Below, one piece after another: positions 44,433 to 56,826 of a stretch of 64,000 nucleotides of DNA. This DNA comes from Ginsengibacter sp963792025 (GTDB taxonomy: Bacteria > Bacteroidota > Bacteroidia > Chitinophagales > Chitinophagaceae), in NCBI GenBank assembly GCA_963792025.1, contig CAWBUS010000008.1, positions 434,001 through 498,000 of the forward strand, given 5' to 3'. Within the stretch, counting starts at the first letter, position 1; each line of letters starts with the position of its first letter. The notes below the pieces were generated by a model, which did not search any database, had not been told where the DNA came from, and worked only from the letters and a program-made list of their open reading frames with translations. The translations under genes were made by a program, and so were the position numbers.

Positions 44433-47400
44433 TTAGGAGAAAGACAGAAAAAGTTCCACGCGGTGTTTCACTCCATCGTTTGTAAGAGTGAGAAAAGAAT
44501 CCGCTTGCTCTTTGCCGTCAACTGCAAGCCTGGCTTGTTTGTTACCCGGCAATCTTTTCAACTCTATTTCATAATCAGTATCCATGTATCGATAATTGAT
44601 TTTTATTGTCTGCCAGTCGTCAGGAAAGCATGGCTTAAAATATAATAAGTTGCCTTCCCGTTTAAAACCAATAAATGATTCGAGAACCAACTGGTACATC
44701 CAACCGGCCGATCCTGTATACCAGGTCCACCCGCCTCGTCCCTTGTTATGTGGTTCAGCATACACATCGGCTGCAATAACGTAAGGTTCCACTTTGTATG
44801 TGGCTATTTTCTCAGGAGCACCTCCGCGATTAACTGGGTTAATCATTTTTAATAACCGCCAGGTTTGTTCTTTGTCGCCCAATGCAGCAAATGCCATAAT
44901 TAACCAAATAGCAGCATGAGTATATTGGCCGCCATTCTCCCGCACGCCGGGTACATAGCCTTTAATATAACCGGGATTAAGATCAGATTTATCGAACGGA
45001 GGGTCGAACAATTGTATGATGCCGTCTTCTTTGCGGACAAGGTATTTAGCTGCAGATTGCATGGCAATATCCGAACGCTCGCTTTTCACCTCCTCCTGAC
45101 AGCACTGACCAACTCTGCGCTATGGAATCGATCTTGCATTCTTCATTTTCTTTTGACCCAAGTGGCGTACCATTATCAAAATAAGCCCGGCGATACCATT
45201 CTCCATCCCATGCATTTTTATTGATATTAGCTTTAAGAGTTGCAGCTGATTGTTTGCAAATTTTTTCGAATTTGCTGTCATTTTTCAAACTGGCAATCTC
45301 TGTAAAATTCACCAACACTTTGTATAGGAAGAAAGCAAGCCACACACTTTCTCCCGTGCCTTCGTTACCAACTTTATCCATTCCGTCATTCCAGTCGCCG
45401 GAGCCCATTAAAGGTAACCCATGTATGCCAAAGCGAAGTCCATGTTCAATTGCCTTTACACAGTGCTCATAAACGGTCGCTGCTTTGTCAGATCTTATGG
45501 GAAGGTCATAGTAAGACTCTTCTCCCGTATTTAGCGGTCGGCCTTCAAGAAAAGACACCGACTCATTTAATATTCCATCATCGCCGGTAACATTTAAATA
45601 TCTGCATACAACGTAAGGCAACCAAAGAAAATCATCAGAACATGTTGTTCGAACGCCGCGGCCCCTGGGAGGATGCCACCAGTGTTGCACATCGCCTTCA
45701 ATAAACTGTCGCGACGCACAAAGCAGAATCTGTTCTTTTACAAGAGATGGTTTCAAATGAACCAGGGACAACACATCCTGCAACTGGTCCCTAAATCCGA
45801 ATGCCCCGCCCGATTGATAAAATCCTGTTCTCGCCCAAATACGGGAACTTAATGTTTGATAATTTAGCCAGCCGTTTGCAAGTATATTGGTTGCTGCGTC
45901 TGGTGTTTCAATCTGTATGGTGCCCAAAGAATATTGCCAGAATCTTTTTACTTTTTCCAAAGCATTTTGAGCAGCCGCACTGCCCGAGAATTTTGCGATA
46001 AGTGCAAGTGCTTCCTCGATGCTTCTGCCGGCTCCCACACGGAAAATAACTTCCCTCATTTCTTCGTCAGCAAGATCAAAAGCAACCTGGATAGCACCAC
46101 ACGGATCCAGAGCTGCGCCTCTTTTACCGGAAAGCCTTACGCGGTTCATAGCATCCGGATTTTTAACTGTGCCGTTGCGCCCTAAAAATTCGGTACGGTC
46201 TGCTGTAAATGTTCTTGCTGAATCATCCGTATCAAAAAAAGCTACCCTGCTTTCAAACTCTACATTGTATGAATTTCTTGCAAGAATTGCCCCGCTGCGT
46301 TTATCCATCTCAGTTATAGTATGCATGAGGGACTTTGAACGTATGTCTCCCAGTACCCATTCCATATAGCCCGTTACAGAAAGGCTACGCGGTCTGCCTG
46401 AATTATTTTTTATTTTTATAACAATAAATTTAACCGGCTCTTCAATATCAACAAAAACAGTCATCTCAGAGGTGATTCCGTCTTCCCAATGTTCAAAAAT
46501 GCTATACCCAAACCCATGCTTTGCTATATATGGCGAGCTGCTACCGCCAGGCAGCGAAGTTGGAGACCAAAATTTGCCACTCTCTTCATCCCTTATATAA
46601 AAAGCTTCTCCTTTTAAATCCGTTATTGGATCATCGTTCCAGGGCGTTAGCCGAATCTCGTGCGCATTATCGATCCAGGTATATGATTGCCCGCTTTCGG
46701 AGACGATTGTTCCAAATTGAGGATTACCCAACACATTAATCCATGGAGCCGGGGTTCTTTTTCCGGCGGTTGTAATAACAATATATTCTTTGCCGTCTTT
46801 CGAGAATCCTCCCAGCCCATTGAAAAATTGCAAATCGTTTCCAATGCCCTTATTAACCGGCGAAATATCTAAAGACGGATAGAATTTAGTTGGATTGAAG
46901 TAAGGTATAGATGATTTCAATTTGTTGGATCTGTGGAGCTGTTCTTCCAGTGAACCAAGTGAATCTGAAATGACTACATGAGCTACGGCGTGAAATAGTA
47001 TTCTATCTTCATTGGATATCTGATCAACAGATCTTATGAAAATACCTCCTGGCTGATCTTTTAAATTTCCTAACAATCCCGGCGCAACCAATCCATGAAT
47101 TCTATCTTGCAATACCTGCCTGTAACTGCCGTGATCATTATTCCATATTACAAGATCAGTTTTTAGGCCCTTCACCGACCAATACGCATGTGCCTGTACT
47201 AACTGGCGAACAAGCTCAATATTATCGATATCTTCAATCTGCAAAAGAATAATAGGAAGGTCTCCGGAAATGCCGTAGCTCCACAGGCCGGATTGCCCGC
47301 GCTGATTTTTAATGATATTAGCGGGTTCAGTACGCAAAGAAGCATTGGCATAAATAATCGATGCCGCAATCTTATTGTATAATTGTGCATCGGCTTCCAT

Positions 47401-50400
47401 TGCGTTTATTTGTTTAAGTATTACATGACTGTGAGTCCAGGCGAGTTCAAGCCCCCGATTCGCAATATTTCTATCCTGGTATTTTCCAATAAGATTATAA
47501 CATAAATCCTTCGTTTCTGCTACTCCAAAAATCATATCAACGGTCGCCGATTGATATGGTTCCACGTATATGCGGTACTGAATTGAAACAATAGGATCGA
47601 GAACAGAACCACTATTGCCCAATAGTCCATCAGGATAATTTATTGCTTCGGGGTTATTGACAGTATTACCTCTTCCAATAAATTTATCTCTCGATGTCTC
47701 GTAAGTTACCTGCACAATTTCTGCCTTGTGAACTTTCATTACATGCAACATCCATGGATTTTGTTCGTCTGCCGAACGGGGCCTGCGGGTACAAATGATC
47801 GCATTGCGTGATTCATTTATTTCAGTTTGAACAAAAAGATTGCTAAAGGCAGGATGCAGTTCGTCGGCTATAGGAGAAGCTAACACTACTTCGGCATAAC
47901 TCGTTACCTCAATAAATTTTCTCTTACGTGAACGATTGGTGAGGTGCACTCTCCGCAATTCTATATCATCTTCAGGAGATACGACAATTTCAGTATGCGT
48001 ATCTATTGCCGAATCTCTCCGTCGAAATTCTGCTCTCCCTTGTGAAAAAACAGCTTCATAATTATCGCTGTGTTTTAATATGGGTTGAAATGCGGCAGAC
48101 CATGTATTGTTATTTTCGAGATCACGAATATAACAGAACGTTCCCCAGTTGTCGGAGGTGCAATCCTCACGCCAACGGGTAATCGCTATATTTTTCCACC
48201 TGCTATAGCCACCTCCGGAATTGGTAAGCATCACATGATAGCGACCGTTAGATAACAACTGCACTTCAGGTATTGGCGTGTGAGGCGTGTTTATTACCTT
48301 TATTGATTCTGTGCCGCCCGGAGTTACGTTGATGTCTGCCTCATGAACAGATGGCGAATAAAAAGTTGCAATTCTTGGAACTCTCTCCTCAAGCAATAAT
48401 TGTGCTGACCTTAATTGAAGATCTGCCTCAAAACGCCTTTGCATAGGTTTATTTAAAAGCAGGTAACTTATTGCTAAAAAACTCATGCCCTGGTGATGCG
48501 CCATAAAGGACTTTATGACGATATAAGGCGTTCTTCTTGGAAGCCTTGATGGTGTATAATCAATTGCTTCATAAAAACCATATCTGCCTTCAAAATTTTC
48601 TTCTTTTAATCTTATTAAATTGTCGTAGGCTTGCTCCGGGGCTACCATTAGAGCCATGGTGGTGGCATATGGGGCAATTACAAGATCTTCACCCAGGCCT
48701 CTTTTGAATCCCAGGCCGGGTACGCCAAACGCACGGTACTGGTAATTAAGATCCGCATCTAATAAGTTATAACCTGATTCAGAAATACCCCATGGGACGC
48801 TACGTTTTTTTCCATATTCTATCTGTTTTTGTATCACTCCCTTTTTGGTTTCAGCAAGCAAAGTATTTTCGTATGATGGCATTATCAGCATGGGCATAAG
48901 GTATTCGAACATTGAGCCGCTCCATGAGAGAAGAACAGGCGTTGTTCCCTGGCTGGTGAGCTTCCTGCCAAGCGCAAACCAACTTTGCTGAGGTAATTTC
49001 CCCTGCGCAATTCCCACAAATGTTGTTACTCTTGCCTCTGAAGCAAGCAGGTCATAATAACTATTATCTTTCCTGTGTTCGTCTACATTGTACCCGATAG
49101 ACAGTAACCGCTGCGTTTTATCAAATAAAAAATCATAATCAATCGTGGAAAGCTCCGTGCATTTTACAAGAAGAGAATTTATTTTTAGCAGCATTTCCTT
49201 TGCCCGCCTTGCAGGTTCTGTAATTGCGGCCCTAAAGGCATCCAGCCATTCGTTCTCTTCAACAGTATTATCAATAACATATGAGGAGATAATTTTTTGA
49301 AGCAACAATTCTTCAAGCTTTGACACATGGTATAATGTGGGCAAGGGCTGAAGATCGATGAGCAGCTGGTCAAATTTTTTCGGAATGTTTGGCAAAGAAA
49401 GCCATGGTAAAAAAGTGGAAACTTCGCTTTGTATATTATTTAATTGCTCTGCAATTTTTTGCGACCACCAGTCATCTTCATCATCGGGATTGAGATCCAG
49501 ATCCACTAATATTTTCCTGAAAGAAGTTACTAATTCATTTATATAGGTAGGTAATAATGATGGGTTATCAAATTTATTTGGAAAGGCTTCCACCTGCAAC
49601 ATAAACTTTTTAACTATAGAATTATCCGGCATCTTTTCAATTAAGATTCCGAGCGTGTCTAAAAGGCCTTCAAATAAATTTGCATGTATTATTTTTTCGT
49701 TCCGGATACTAAACAAAGATTGTTTTAAAATCAATAGATGACTCACAAAATTACCGCTGTCTACAGTGGAAATGTACTTGGGCATTAAAGGACTTAATGA
49801 AACTGTATCGTACCAATTGTATAAATGCCCCCGGTATTTTTCCATCCTGGTAAGGGTATTTATTGTGTTGGTGGTACGTTCCACAAAAACGCTATTGGTT
49901 ATATATCCAAAGTCCATCGCGGTAAGATTTGCCAAAAGGCTAAACCCAATATTAGTAGGCGACGTGCGATGTGCAGTTCGTTCCACTGGCTGTTCCTGGT
50001 AATTATCGGGCGGTAACCAGTGATCTTCTTCCACAACAAATACTTCAAAGAATGCCCAAATTTTTCTGGCGAGATGGCGTAGATATAAAATTTTTGAAGA
50101 ATCTAACTGAATCTTTTTTTCAGGAATAGAGCGGCTTATGTACCATACTATCAGCGGTGCTGCTAACCAGGCAATGAGTAAAGGAAATGACAAGACGATT
50201 GTAAAAGGAACATATATGCTCAGATATACAAAGACCGCAATAGACAGAACGGACGGGAACCACACTTTCCGGTACGTATTTATTACGGTTTTTTTATGAT
50301 GTTGATAGCCACTGTAGGGCGTCCATTGGAGAAAATTTTTCCTTGATACGAAAAGACGCCATAACGTAATTAATATGGCATGCGCATTTATAAAAGCTTC

Positions 50401-53160
50401 GTAAGGAAGGCAGGCAAGATCAATTGCGTTTTGTAAAAGGTTTGTTTTAAAAGTTTTACTGGTAAATAATACATTTTGTATAAAGAGTACGTCGGTAGGT
50501 TTTTTAAATATCTCCCAAACAAATTGAATAACTGTCGGAATAAAAATAATTCCCAGTGTAACATCCATCCAAAATGCAGGATCGCCGGAAATGGTCCAGG
50601 CTGCCAGGAACATTAAAAGCAATGCAATAGGTATAAGACTTCGCCTTAGATTGTCAAATATCTTCCACGCTGAAAGAAATGAAATAGGATTTCTATGTAA
50701 TCTTTTATCGAAGCCGGGAACAAATGGTGTTATCCAGGTTGCAATTTGCCAATCACCTCTTATCCACCGGTAGCGGCGTTGTAAGTCTGTTATATAATTG
50801 GAAGGGTATTCTTCATATAACTGAACATCGGTAATTAATCCTGCTCTTGAATAGGCGCCTTCAAGAAGGTCATGACTTAAAATGCGATTTTCGGGAAATT
50901 TGTTTTTAATTACTTTTTCAAAAGCGGCTACATCGTAAATTCCTTTTCCAATAAATGATCCTTCATTAAAAAGATCCTGGTATACATCTGAAGTAGCTTT
51001 TGTATAAGGATCAGTTCCGGAGTCATTGGCATGTATTTTTGCATAAACAGAACTGTTTCCTATGGGCAGGCTATTTGAAACCCTGGGCTGAAGAATACTA
51101 TATCCATCTGTTACTCTTCTCTTCTTTGCATTGTAAACCGGGTGGTTTAATGGATGGGCCATAGCAGCGGCCATCTTCCACGCCACATCTCTTGGGAACT
51201 GGGTGTCGGCGTCGAGTGTGATAATATATTTAACCGACCTGTATACGCTTTCTTCTCCTACTATAGTTGAAAATGAAGATCGCGTATTTTCCAGTATTAA
51301 GTCATTTAAATCACCCAGCTTCCCACGCTTGCGTTCATATCCCATCCATATTTTATCACGGGCGTTCCATCGCCGCGGCCGGTGAAAGAGAAAGAAAGTA
51401 TCATCGGTGGCGCGTTCGTATTTTCTGTTAAGCTCAACTATCTTATTCCTAACAAGATTTAACAATGATTCATCTTCGGGAAGTGTCTCGCTTGGGGCAT
51501 CCTTAAAATCAGTTAAAAGTGCAAAGCATAAGTTAGCATCCCGGTTTGCGAGGAAACGCAACTCAAGACTTTCCACGAGCTCGTCAATGTTACCCTCATC
51601 GTTGAGCAAAACGGGTATTGCAACCATTGTACAATATTGGAGGGGAATGCCTTTTGAGAAATCCATTCTTGGGAGTAAGCACGGCTTCGTGAGTAAAGTG
51701 GTTACCCAGTTAACAATTGAGGTCATAAATTGGCTCAGCGCCAGGAACAAAGTGGTACCAAATAATAACAACATCCAATGCTTTAAACCATCATCTTTCG
51801 CCTTCAGCAATAATGCCAGGGTTAATAAGGCCGTTACAATTAATATCGAGCCTGCATATACAAAAAGAGGTATCTTATTTACAAATCTCCTGCACGCTTT
51901 AATTAGGCCGATTTGCACTTTCGCAACTTTTTCAATCTCAAACACGCCCTTACCAATAAGATAATACCCCACATGATTCCTCTTCGGATCAACGCTTTGA
52001 GGGTTTGATTGGGCATGTTCAATAGCCATGACAGCGACTTCCTGCTCGGACAACTGACTATTTTTAGAAAGATTTTCTACCGCATGCCTGTATTGATCTC
52101 TCGTATTAAAATCCATCAGGCTATAAACCGCATCCTGCGATAGGGTTTGCTCAACAATGCTATTTTTTTCAACAAACTCACGCCAATCGGTGGTAGCCAA
52201 AAAACGTAAACTATTTATGCTGTTACTTATTGACACCTGGTCAGCAGCCTGTTTTTGATTTTCTGATTGCACCATTGAAGCAACACTAAGCCCTTCCTCG
52301 TTAAGGTGCTGCTCCATCCAGTTTATTGCGAGGGTAAGCGCACTTCCTTTTTCCTGCAGTCTTCTCGATAGTTCAGCAACAAAGGAGCTTTCCATAGGAG
52401 GTTTTGATCTTGCCATATCCGCAATCACCAATACGAGGTTTTTGGGATTATTTTCAATGGTGGTCATCATTTCTTCGCCCCATTGAGCAGCCAGTTTTTG
52501 ATTGGCAAGATCAATTGATATCTGGATCGAAATACGGCGAAGATTTTCAAGTAATGCAAGCCTGAACATTATCGGCATTGCCCACAATTCCCCAAGATCG
52601 AGAAAGTTGACAGTCTGATAACTTGCGATAAAGTTAGAGAGACGACTTAAGTTAACATGACCATCCGTATGTGAAATAATTTCAACAGCTATATCATAAA
52701 TCCGTGGCAATCCCGCTGAGGAACCTTTTAAAAGTTGTGGAAGTTCTTTACTATAACCTTTCGGGAGATGTTTTTTTGCTGTGTAAATTTGCTCCTCGAT
52801 AAGATAAAAGTTATCAAGAAGCCATTCGGCGGCGGGAACAATCCTGGTATTTGACTTTACCGCTTCAGTTAAGTTTTCATGTACTTCTAATAATATCTTT
52901 TCATTTTCATCAAGTCTTTTTAATAAGTTTTCTGAAGGCGTTTTAGCGAGTAGTGTATGTCTTTCAGCCAGCAACACCGCATATTTATCGAGTTGCTCTT
53001 CGGTGAATAATTCCGACCTCAATGGTGGTTTTTCTTCTCCATTGTCAGTGGTACTATCACCAAAAACCGGTTCCAGCAAATTTTTTTTTAAGGAAGCGAT
53101 AGCTCCAGGCAATATCTTAAGCACGCCTTTGGCCTTATTTTTCTTCTGTATTAAACTCAT
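44433..53160 (-). CDS. cyclic beta-1,2-glucan synthase (NdvB/ChvB-like), frame broken once near the C-terminus
   Basis: With one extra A removed near 45085 (GGTGAAAAGCGAGCG) this is a 2908-residue protein. It has an N-terminal helical region, two membrane segments (about 430-485), a GT84 glycosyltransferase domain with ITLDADTQFPRDVAW (about 645), more membrane segments (about 840-885 and 970-1010), a glycoamylase-type domain with RGLGEDLVIAPYATTMALMV (about 1500), and two GH94-type phosphorylase regions, the last with FGFRDQLQDVLSL, GDVQHWWHPPRGRG and GSGDWNDGMDKVG. The active-site general acid lies in the GDWNDG part. It would make and cyclise beta-1,2-glucan at the inner membrane. The break falls before the last about 215 residues, so as read the GH94 domain would be truncated. 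Confidence 0.9.
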
Positions 53161-53502
53161 TTTGGGAATTACTTACATCTCCTATCTCACATAATACAAA
53201 AATATAGCCGTAAAATGTTGAAGAATTTTACATTGCGAAATATAACCATACCTCATATTGGTTTCATGCAGTATTAAGGCTTGAATAAAATAGCTGGATA
53301 ACAGCCAGGCATAAACGAATAAATGAAGCACAATATTTACGATAACGTCACAATTTTCAACTTCAAATTAATGTTCGCTTCATTTTGTTATTATTGAAGA
53401 TTAACCTGTGCCTGCTTTCATATACTTTACTACGATAATGTGTAACGCTGTCACTAATTTAATCGTCTCGCCAGGAGGGTCGATAAACGTATTAGCTAAA
53501 TA
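53161..53502. other. non-coding stretch
   Basis: 342 bp upstream of the glucan synthase and downstream of the PEBP gene. A/T-rich. It contains one single ATGTGTAAC at 53439-53447 but without the partner half-site at 21 bp, so it is not a copy of the module. No hairpin of note. Confidence 0.4.
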
Positions 53503-53949
53503 TTATCGGGCTTGTTTTTGATACTTTCCCATTAAAACGCCGTGGGCAAGTATGTGATTTTCCATCGCCGCTTTTAATTCCTGTTTATCAGAACCTTCTT
53601 CAAGAGAGAGGCTTGTATCTAAAGCAAACACCGTAAAATAATACCGGTGTGATCCTGATGGCGGGCAGGGGGGATAATAACCCACTTTCCCCGCACTGTT
53701 TTTTCCGCTTGCTCCCAACACCCTGTCTTCTTCTATAATTCGATCTGGCGGAAGATTCCATAACAGCCAATGATCAAAAGTTCCTCGCGGTGCATCGGGA
53801 TCTTCAACAATAATGGCGAGAGTCTTAGTGTTTTCAGGCATGTTATCCACCATCAATGGCGGGTTTATCGCTTTACCATCACAAGTATATTTCGCGGGTA
53901 TGTTACCTCCTTCTATGAAGGCTTCACAGGCTACTAATAATTTTTGCAT
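53503..53949 (-). CDS. YbhB/YbcL family (PEBP) protein
   Basis: A 148-residue phosphatidylethanolamine-binding-protein homologue. Ligand-site motifs: IPAKYTCDGKAINPPL, VEDPDAPRGTFDHWLLWNLP and GYYPPCPPSGSHRYYFTVFA. The start is taken at MQKLLVACEAF, where homologues begin; an ATG eight codons upstream is possible. Bacterial members bind small anions or lipids, with no established enzymatic role. It is followed on the same strand by the DUF6496 and DUF1328 small proteins, a combination that often accompanies stress genes. Confidence 0.9.
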   Translation of the reverse strand: MQKLLVACEAFIEGGNIPAKYTCDGKAINPPLMVDNMPENTKTLAIIVEDPDAPRGTFDHWLLWNLPPDRIIEEDRVLGASGKNSAGKVGYYPPCPPSGSHRYYFTVFALDTSLSLEEGSDKQELKAAMENHILAHGVLMGKYQKQAR

Positions 53950-54128
53950 ATCCTTTGTTCTTAATTCTTTCAAAAATGACTATAAAATGTCAGTACATGA
54001 TCACGCAAACTTTCTTTTAGATACCGAATAAATAATCCTAAACTGTTAAGAGCCCGGCTAATTTTGAAATGCGGTATTACAATAATACTTTGGCCAACCT
54101 GAACTTTCAGGTGCTTTTTGGGCGCTGG

Positions 54129-54311
54129 CTATTTGGAGGATTTCTTGGGTACTTTGTCGCCTTCTTTTCTTGCCTCTGAAAGTCCTATTGCAATTGCTTG
54201 CTTCCTGCTGGTAACTTTCTTTTTACTGTTACCACTTTTTAGTTTGCCTTCATGCATTTCATGCATGGCTTTTTCTACTTTTTTACCAGCTTTCTTAGAA
54301 TATTTTGCCAT
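54129..54311 (-). CDS. DUF6496-like small basic protein
   Basis: A 60-residue very basic protein (lysine-rich, MAKYSKKAGKKVEKAMHEMH). The pattern KVTSRKQAIAIGLSEARKEG is the hallmark of a family of small proteins seen in many bacteria, often near stress genes. No function is established; it may bind nucleic acid. It overlaps a longer plus-strand frame that I consider a shadow. Confidence 0.75.
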   Translation of the reverse strand: MAKYSKKAGKKVEKAMHEMHEGKLKSGNSKKKVTSRKQAIAIGLSEARKEGDKVPKKSSK

Positions 54312-54556
54312 ATAATAAATATTTATTTTACTAACCTATTTGTTGCTGACATACCAGCAAATTATCAAAGAGGGCACAAGGGCCACAGGATACTTTTACC
54401 CTTTAGTAAACAATTATATCGCCGCTTCATCAATAACTTCCTTTGCAGATGTGCAACTAAAGTACAATATAACACTATGTACTAACTATCAAGGATAGGT
54501 GCACATTTCAAATATTGATGTTACATTGCCCAATCAGTCACTTTTTTTACTATTGA

Positions 54557-54724
54557 TTATTTTCCGAAAACTTTTGCCCCAAATATTATAGCCAAAAGAA
54601 ACAACACAATAAAAATATAAAACAGCACTTTCGCAATGGAAGCAGCACCAGCTGCAATGCCCGTAAATCCAAAGACAGCAGCCACGATAGCTATTATAAA
54701 AAATATAACCGCGTATTTAAGCAT
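54557..54724 (-). CDS. DUF1328 small membrane protein
   Basis: A 55-residue protein below the size cut of common gene finders. It reads MLKYAVIFFIIAIVAAVFGF then TGIAAGAASIAKVLFYIFIV and ends in AKVFGK, giving two membrane helices with the conserved GFxGIA turn of the DUF1328/YtjA family. Start ATG at 54724 and stop TAA at 54557 were read directly. The family is associated with stress responses; its role is unknown. Confidence 0.85.
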   Translation of the reverse strand: MLKYAVIFFIIAIVAAVFGFTGIAAGAASIAKVLFYIFIVLFLLAIIFGAKVFGK

Positions 54725-55032
54725 AACGTAAATTTTGCAGTAAGAGTAAAAAATACGTGCCAGATTTCCCTATTGTTCTTTCTGGTGCTCAAAATTTATT
54801 AATAGAATACTAGTGCGGTTTTTAAACAAGGTTAATAGGATAGATGTAAAACAAAAGTGTAGTCAATCTTACCACAATGGGGAAAAAAATCCTTACTTCT
54901 TTAAAAGGAGATGAATTCATATAAGATAATAATATGGCAAGATTGCAACTGCTATCAATAATGGCAGGCCTTTTGAGAACCAATAGTTACTTCACTTTTT
55001 TACATCATTCGTAACCTTTAATAAAATTTACT
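54725..55032. other. intergenic region before pyruvate oxidase
   Basis: About 308 bp, divergent between the small DUF1328 gene and the oxidase. TTACATCATTC at 54997-55007 matches 11 bases of the reverse complement of the operator module, but the second half-site is not 21 bp away, so I do not call it a copy. There is a weak ribosome-site-like GGAGATG at 54907 with a 25-codon frame at 54932 that I do not accept as a gene. Confidence 0.4.
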
Positions 55033-56825
55033 ATGAGCAAGACAGTTGGTGATTTCCTTGTTGAACGATTAAACGAATGGGGAATCAGGAGAATATTTGG
55101 TTTTCCCGGTGATGGCATAAATGGTTTGATGGGTTCTTTAAACCGCCTGGAAAACAAAATGGAATTTATACAGGTCAGGCATGAAGAAAACGCGGCCTTC
55201 ATGGCATGTGCCCACGCGAAATTTACCGGTGAGGTGGGTGTATGCATGGCCACTTCAGGACCAGGAGCCATTCACTTACTAAATGGACTATACGATGCGA
55301 AGATGGATCACCAGCCGGTTGTAGCCATTGTGGGCCAACAGGCCCGTGCCGCTATTGGCGGTAATTACCAGCAGGAAGTCGACCTTATTTCATTATATAA
55401 AGATGTGGCGCGTGAATTCGTCCACATGGCAACAGTGCCCTCCCAAATAAGACACCTAACTGACAGGGCTATACGAATTGCCAAGAATGAAAGATGTGTG
55501 ACATGCATCATAATTCCAAATGATCTGCAGGATGTTGCTTTTGAAGAACCGCCAAGAGCACATGGAACTATTCATTCCGGAATTAGTTATGCAGCGCCGC
55601 GAATTGTTCCATCAAAAATCGATTTACAAAAAGCGGCAGACATATTAAATGAAGGAAAAAAAGTCGCGATGCTGGTGGGCGCCGGGGCCTTTCGGAGCCG
55701 AGACCGAAGTAATGGAGGTAGCAGAATTGTTAGGAGCAGGTGTTGCAAAAGCATTACTCGGAAAGGCAGTATTGCCTGATGATCTCCCCTACGTTACAGG
55801 ATCCATTGGCTTATTAGGCACGAAGCCAAGTTGGGATTTGATGATGGACTGCGATACGTTGCTAATGATCGGCTCCAGTTTCCCTTACTCAGAATTTCTT
55901 CCTAAAGAAGGCAAAGCACGCGGTGTGCAAATAGATATTGATGGCAAGATGCTCGGCATACGGTACCCGATGGAAATGAATTTGCAGGGCGATAGTAAAG
56001 AAACTTTAAAGGCATTTAATTCCATTGCTTCAAAGGAAAGAAGACAGAACCTGGCAAGATGATATTGCCAAGAATGTTAAAGAATGGTGGGAAGTAGTGG
56101 AAGCAAGAGCAATGAATAGCGCCGATCCGATTAACCCGCAAAGAATTTATTGGGAACTTTCTTCACGGCTTCCGGATAATTGCATCTTGTCTTCTGATTC
56201 AGGAACGTCAGCAGATTGGTTTGCACGCGATATAAAAATACGCAGCGGCATGAAAGCGTCGCTGTCCGGCAACCTTGCTACTATGTGCCCCGGTGTCCCC
56301 TATGCTATTGCTGCAAAGTTTGCCTATCCTGATCGTGTATCCGTAGCGTTAGTAGGTGATGGCGCTATGCAGATGCTGGGCAATAACGGGTTAATAACAA
56401 TTGCAAAATATTGGAAACAGTGGAGTAATCCGAAATTGATAATTGTGGTTCTTAATAACAGGGACCTTAACCAGGTAACATGGGAGCAGCGAATCATGGA
56501 AGGCGATCCAAAATTTGAAACATCCCAGGACTTGCCGGATTTCCCGTTTGCTGAATATGCCAGGATGTTGGGACTGGAGGGAGTTAAAGTGGATAAAGAA
56601 GATGATATCGTCTTAGCAATTGAAAGAACACTTGCATTTAATAAACCGGCCGTTTTAGAGGCTTATACAGATCCATCCGTCCCGCCACTACCGCCGCATA
56701 TAACATTTAAGCAGGCAAAAGCATTTGTTTCTTCCATGGTTAAGGGCGATGCTAATTCATGGGATATGATAAAGCAATCGTGGAAAGATGTAGTGGAAAA
56801 TTATTTACCGCATACCCATAACTGA
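55033..56825 (+). CDS. thiamine-pyrophosphate enzyme, pyruvate oxidase-like, frame broken twice
   Basis: A ThDP flavoenzyme of 596 residues once two extra bases are removed (near 55690, in CCTTTCGG, and near 56016, in CATTTAAT). The N-terminal pyrimidine domain has FPGDGINGLMGSL and VRHEENAAFMACAHAKF (catalytic Glu); the middle domain AKALLGKAVLPDDLPYVTGS; and the C-terminal domain VALVGDGAMQMLGNNG and VVLNNRDLNQVTWEQRI (GDG-NN ThDP motif). Quinone-linked pyruvate oxidase, giving acetate and CO2, fits best, but acetolactate synthase-like enzymes share the fold. It heads a run of rightward genes, 1 bp before the enolase-like gene. Confidence 0.88.
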
Positions 56826-56826
56826 A

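Noticed and set aside
53439..53447. Single ATGTGTAAC upstream of the glucan synthase
   Set aside because: Lacks GTGTGAAT, the second half-site and a correctly spaced -7 element.
54997..55020. TTACATCATTC upstream of pyruvate oxidase resembles the reverse complement of the operator module
   Set aside because: Only 11 bases match and the second half-site occurs about 13 bp away, not 21, so the fixed spacing is broken.
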